Under the pieces are notes generated by a model that saw only the letters and a program-made list of their open reading frames with translations, did not search any database and was not told the DNA's origin. A program made the position numbers and the translations under genes. From a virus, in IMG/VR virus record IMGVR_UViG_3300028925_006118, positions 1-23,571 of that record: a stretch of 23,571 bases of DNA; one strand, 5' to 3'. Below, piece after piece: positions 20,989 through 23,571 of this stretch; within the stretch, counting starts at the first letter, position 1, and each line of letters opens with the position of its first letter.

Positions 20989-21855
20989 ATGAGTATTCCC
21001 ATAATTGATTTTAAAGACCCTCAGTTATTGGAAAAGATTCGCGAGGCCTACACAACAGTGGGCTTCGCAGTTTTTACTAATGCACTTCAACCAGAACAAC
21101 AAGAAGTCTATAATAGATGGTTTGATATTGGAAAACGATTCTTTGATTTAGACTTAGAGATAAAACACAAATATAACTACAGTGGTGTTGAACTGAATAC
21201 AGGTTACACTGGGTGGATGAAAGAAAACGTTGACCCTAACGCACCAAAAGACATGAAAGAAAGTTTCAACTACAACGATACTCGTATGAACAAAAAGTTA
21301 TGGCCCAAAGAGATTCCTGAATTTAAATCTACTGCATTAGACACTATAAAAATAGCAAATTGGTTAACACTACATATACTTAAACTTTTTGATGTTATAT
21401 TAGAATCAGGCACAACATTACATGACTGTCATATTGAAAATTATAGCACAACAAGAATCATTCACTACCCTGCTTACAAAGGCCCGATAGAGGACAGACA
21501 GAACAGAATAGGCAAGCATAGTGATTATGGAACAATAACATTACTATGGCAAATAAATGATGTGCCAGGACTTATGGTAAAAGACATACACGATATGTGG
21601 CATCATGTTCCTTACGCAAAGAACGGAGTCATTGTAAACATAGGCGATTTGTTACAACGTTGGACAAATGATTATTTTGTTAGTACTGAACATCAAGTAG
21701 TAAATACACACATAGATCAACCAAGATATAGTATGCCTCATTTTGTAGATCCTAAGCCTGGAACAATGGTATGGAACCTAAGAAATGATGCTCCTAAGTA
21801 TGATCCAATCGAAAGTTTAGAATACCTTACTTGGCGACTAGCACAGAGTTATTAA
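20989..21855 (+). CDS. Isopenicillin N synthase-family 2OG-Fe(II) oxygenase
   Basis: The start chosen is ATG 20989, one base after the BMP gene (a longer in-frame start at 20953 lies inside it). The 288-residue protein has the DIOX_N lead MSIPIIDFKDPQ and VGFAVFTNA (about 24-32). The beta-helix core has H177 and D179 (KHSDYGTITLLWQ), distal H235 (STEHQVV) and the RxS motif R246-Y-S248 for 2-oxoglutarate. The catalytic set is complete. Substrate is not known. The position between a purine-type binding protein and Apt suggests a purine or nucleoside substrate, which is inference. It is unrelated in layout to the oxygenase at 15837. It overlaps apt by one base. Confidence 0.75.
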   Translation: MSIPIIDFKDPQLLEKIREAYTTVGFAVFTNALQPEQQEVYNRWFDIGKRFFDLDLEIKHKYNYSGVELNTGYTGWMKENVDPNAPKDMKESFNYNDTRMNKKLWPKEIPEFKSTALDTIKIANWLTLHILKLFDVILESGTTLHDCHIENYSTTRIIHYPAYKGPIEDRQNRIGKHSDYGTITLLWQINDVPGLMVKDIHDMWHHVPYAKNGVIVNIGDLLQRWTNDYFVSTEHQVVNTHIDQPRYSMPHFVDPKPGTMVWNLRNDAPKYDPIESLEYLTWRLAQSY

Positions 21856-22370
21856 TGATAAAAGAATATATTAGAAGTTATAAAGACTTTCCGGTTAAAG
21901 GAATTGACTTTAAAGATACAAGCAGTTTATGTAATAGCAAAGGTTTTAATATTGCAAATAACTTTATGTATAGCGAACTATTAAAGTATATGCCTTGCGA
22001 TAAGATAGTAGGCATAGATGCTAGAGGGTTTATATTTGCTAGTGTACTTGCGTTTCGTACTAGACAACCACTAGTACTATGTCGTAAACAAGGAAAACTA
22101 CCTGGACCAACGGTTAGCAAAGAGTTTGATTTAGAGTACGGAACTGATAAACTTGAAATACAAAGTGACGCAATAAGTCGTGGAGATAGAATTATTATCG
22201 TAGATGACTTAATGGCAACCGGTGGAACCATGTGTGCAGTAATTGATATGATAAAAGAATTTGATGCTGAAGTAGTAGCAGTAAGTTGTGTAATTAACTT
22301 AAATACACTGGGTGGTGCAGACAAGATGCACGAACAAAAAATACCGTTCTATGCCGCCGTACAATACTGA
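21855..22370 (+). CDS. apt: Adenine phosphoribosyltransferase
   Basis: Starting at ATG 21855 (TAATG overlap; a longer frame from 21831 is less likely) gives 171 residues, the normal Apt length. The N-terminal FPVKGIDFKDTSSL (12-25) and GIDARGFIFASVLA (53-66) recognise adenine and its hood. RKQGKLPGPTVSKEFDLEYGT covers the flexible loop. IIIVDDLMATGGTM (113-126) is the PRPP-binding signature. It makes AMP and PPi from adenine and PRPP in the cytoplasm, and all diagnostic residues are present. With the upstream BMP protein it forms a probable salvage cassette. Confidence 0.92.
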   Translation: MIKEYIRSYKDFPVKGIDFKDTSSLCNSKGFNIANNFMYSELLKYMPCDKIVGIDARGFIFASVLAFRTRQPLVLCRKQGKLPGPTVSKEFDLEYGTDKLEIQSDAISRGDRIIIVDDLMATGGTMCAVIDMIKEFDAEVVAVSCVINLNTLGGADKMHEQKIPFYAAVQY

Positions 22371-22381
22371 TTGGAAAAGCA

Positions 22382-23571
22382 TTGCAGAAAATACTACTAG
22401 TACAACCAAATTTTAAAATTGGAGTAGGCAGTTTACAAGGGTATTGGTTGCCTTATAGTGTTGGTTGTTTATGGTCATACGCAAAACAATTTGATTTTGT
22501 TAATGATAACTTTGAATTAGTAGACATAATATTCCGAAGAGAAAATATAGAAACATTATTAGAACGTGTAGGGAATATAGATATATGTTTTCTTAGTTGC
22601 TATATGTGGAATTGGGAATATAATAAGACACTTGCACAAGAAATAAAAAATAAGTATCCTAGTTGTAAAGTGATAATGGGCGGGCCACAAATAACCGACA
22701 AACCTGATAATAGATTCTTCAATAGATTTAATTTTGTTGATACTGTTTGCTTAACAGAAGGTGAAGAAACTTTTGTAAAGATACTACAATCTATAGTAGA
22801 CGATGAGCCCTTAGAAAAAATTTATAAAGGCGATCGTTTGCACCATTTAGATATACCCAGTCCATATCTATCTGGAGTATTTGATCTTATCTTAAAAAAC
22901 AATCCAGGGTTTGTATTTAATGCTACACTAGAAACAAACAGAGGATGTCCTTTCCAATGTACTTTTTGTGATTGGGGAAGTTTGACTTATGCAAAAATTC
23001 GCAAGTTTCCTATAGAAAAAGTGTTTGAAGAATTAGAATGGATAGCACATAATAAGATAGATTACCTTAGTATCGCTGATGCTAACTTTGGTGTGTTCTA
23101 TGATAGAGATATGGAAATAACTGACAAACTTGTATCACTACAAACTGAGTATGGGTTTCCTAAAGTAGTAGACGCAACTTGGTATAAGAATAGTAGTGAG
23201 AAAATATTAAAAATTGTTAAAAAGTTTGCGGCGAGTGGGTTTAACAGAGGACTTACTTTAAGTGTACAGAGTATGGACGAATCAGTACTTACAGAAATTA
23301 AACGTACGAATATGGAAATGAGTAGTTTAAAAGATATATTTGCTAAATGCAATGCTGAAGGAATACAGAGTTATACTGAACTTATACTTGGATTACCACA
23401 AGAAACATACGACAGTTGGTGTAATGGGTTATGCGAAGTAATAGGTGCAGGTCAACACGGAGCAATAGAAAGTTGGCTTACACAACTATTAGAGAACGCA
23501 GAACTTAATACTGATTATCAAAGAGAACTACACGGACTGCAAACTGTTATTGCAAGTGACTATGTAAGTGG
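22382..23571 (+). CDS. Radical SAM protein with B12-binding-like N-terminus, partial
   Basis: The frame is open from TTG 22382 to the window end (at least 396 codons, no stop), starting 11 bases after apt. No ATG lies near the start, so TTG with GGAAAA just upstream is the probable start, giving (M)QKILLVQPNF. The first about 135 residues look like the Rossmann-type cobalamin-binding domain (VQPNFKIG, YSVGCLWSYAK, CYMWNWEYNK, VIMGGPQIT), but no DxHxxG is seen. The radical SAM core has the cluster-binding CxxxCxxC in NRGCPFQCTFCDWGS, followed by YLSIADANFGV and GLTLSVQSMDESVL and SYTELILGLPQET. Class B-type methylation or rearrangement is possible. Substrate is unknown. The C-terminus is missing. 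Confidence 0.75.
   Translation, partial: MQKILLVQPNFKIGVGSLQGYWLPYSVGCLWSYAKQFDFVNDNFELVDIIFRRENIETLLERVGNIDICFLSCYMWNWEYNKTLAQEIKNKYPSCKVIMGGPQITDKPDNRFFNRFNFVDTVCLTEGEETFVKILQSIVDDEPLEKIYKGDRLHHLDIPSPYLSGVFDLILKNNPGFVFNATLETNRGCPFQCTFCDWGSLTYAKIRKFPIEKVFEELEWIAHNKIDYLSIADANFGVFYDRDMEITDKLVSLQTEYGFPKVVDATWYKNSSEKILKIVKKFAASGFNRGLTLSVQSMDESVLTEIKRTNMEMSSLKDIFAKCNAEGIQSYTELILGLPQETYDSWCNGLCEVIGAGQHGAIESWLTQLLENAELNTDYQRELHGLQTVIASDYVS

Noticed and set aside
8159-22370. A bacterial chromosome explanation for the porin, BMP and apt genes
   Set aside because: They lie in the same continuous window as gp16, gp17, gp32, uvsX and uvsY, with phage-style overlaps and late-type promoters.
1-23571. tRNA genes, CRISPR arrays, insertion sequences, integrase or att sites
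   Set aside because: No cloverleaf, regular spaced repeats, transposase or integrase motif was seen. Nearly the whole window is filled by genes and short control gaps.

Overview
The window looks like part of the genome of a marine T4-like myovirus, most probably a pelagimyophage-type phage of a Gram-negative marine bacterium such as SAR11. Seen directly: AT-rich sequence, dense genes with 1-11 bp overlaps, and a run of T4-core genes: the C-terminus of a gp4-like head-completion protein, terminase small and large subunits (gp16, gp17), the ssDNA-binding protein gp32, UvsX and UvsY. The order and the accessory genes resemble cyanophage and pelagiphage myoviruses. The host assignment is inference from gene content and base composition.

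Layout. (1) 1-8150 is the virion and packaging region: gp4 C-terminus, a 52-residue Cys-rich protein, gp16, two acidic probable virion or internal proteins (752-1258 and 1260-2765), a monocistronic head- or fibre-associated protein (2909-3538), a two-helix membrane protein (3625-3795), gp17 (3819-5390) and a large 895-residue conserved phage protein (5411-8098). (2) 8159-9244 is an isolated transcription unit for an outer-membrane porin with a signal peptide, its own late-type promoter and a UUCG-loop terminator. (3) 9270-13395 is the replication and recombination block: gp32 behind a near-consensus sigma70 promoter, an unknown protein, UvsX, a 70-residue protein, UvsY and a coiled-coil protein. 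(4) 13400-19781 is a glycan or surface-modification island: one minus-strand capsule-type glycosyltransferase, then seven overlapping plus-strand genes (GT-A glycosyltransferase, FkbM methyltransferase, 2OG-Fe(II) oxygenase, class I methyltransferase, two tandem paralogous capsule-type glycosyltransferases, GT8-like glycosyltransferase). (5) 19799-23571 is a purine-related cassette with its own sigma70-like promoter: a periplasmic BMP-family substrate-binding protein, an isopenicillin-N-synthase-family 2OG oxygenase and adenine phosphoribosyltransferase, followed closely by a radical SAM protein cut by the window edge.

How it may work together. Late-type octamers of the form NNTAAATA (T4 late consensus TATAAATA) precede the structural genes, the porin and the glycan island. 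Sigma70-like promoters precede gp32 and the BMP gene, so replication and the purine cassette may be read early by unmodified host polymerase. The most interesting hypothesis is that the phage carries parts of a purine-scavenging route: porin across the outer membrane, BMP protein in the periplasm, and Apt converting adenine plus PRPP to AMP in the cytoplasm. The ABC permease and ATPase would have to come from the host. A second hypothesis is that VEE(G/A) linkers and an N-terminal LTE-S site mark proteins processed by a gp21-type prohead protease.

No tRNA genes, CRISPR arrays, insertion sequences, integrase or attachment sites were seen. No gap between genes exceeds about 190 bases.
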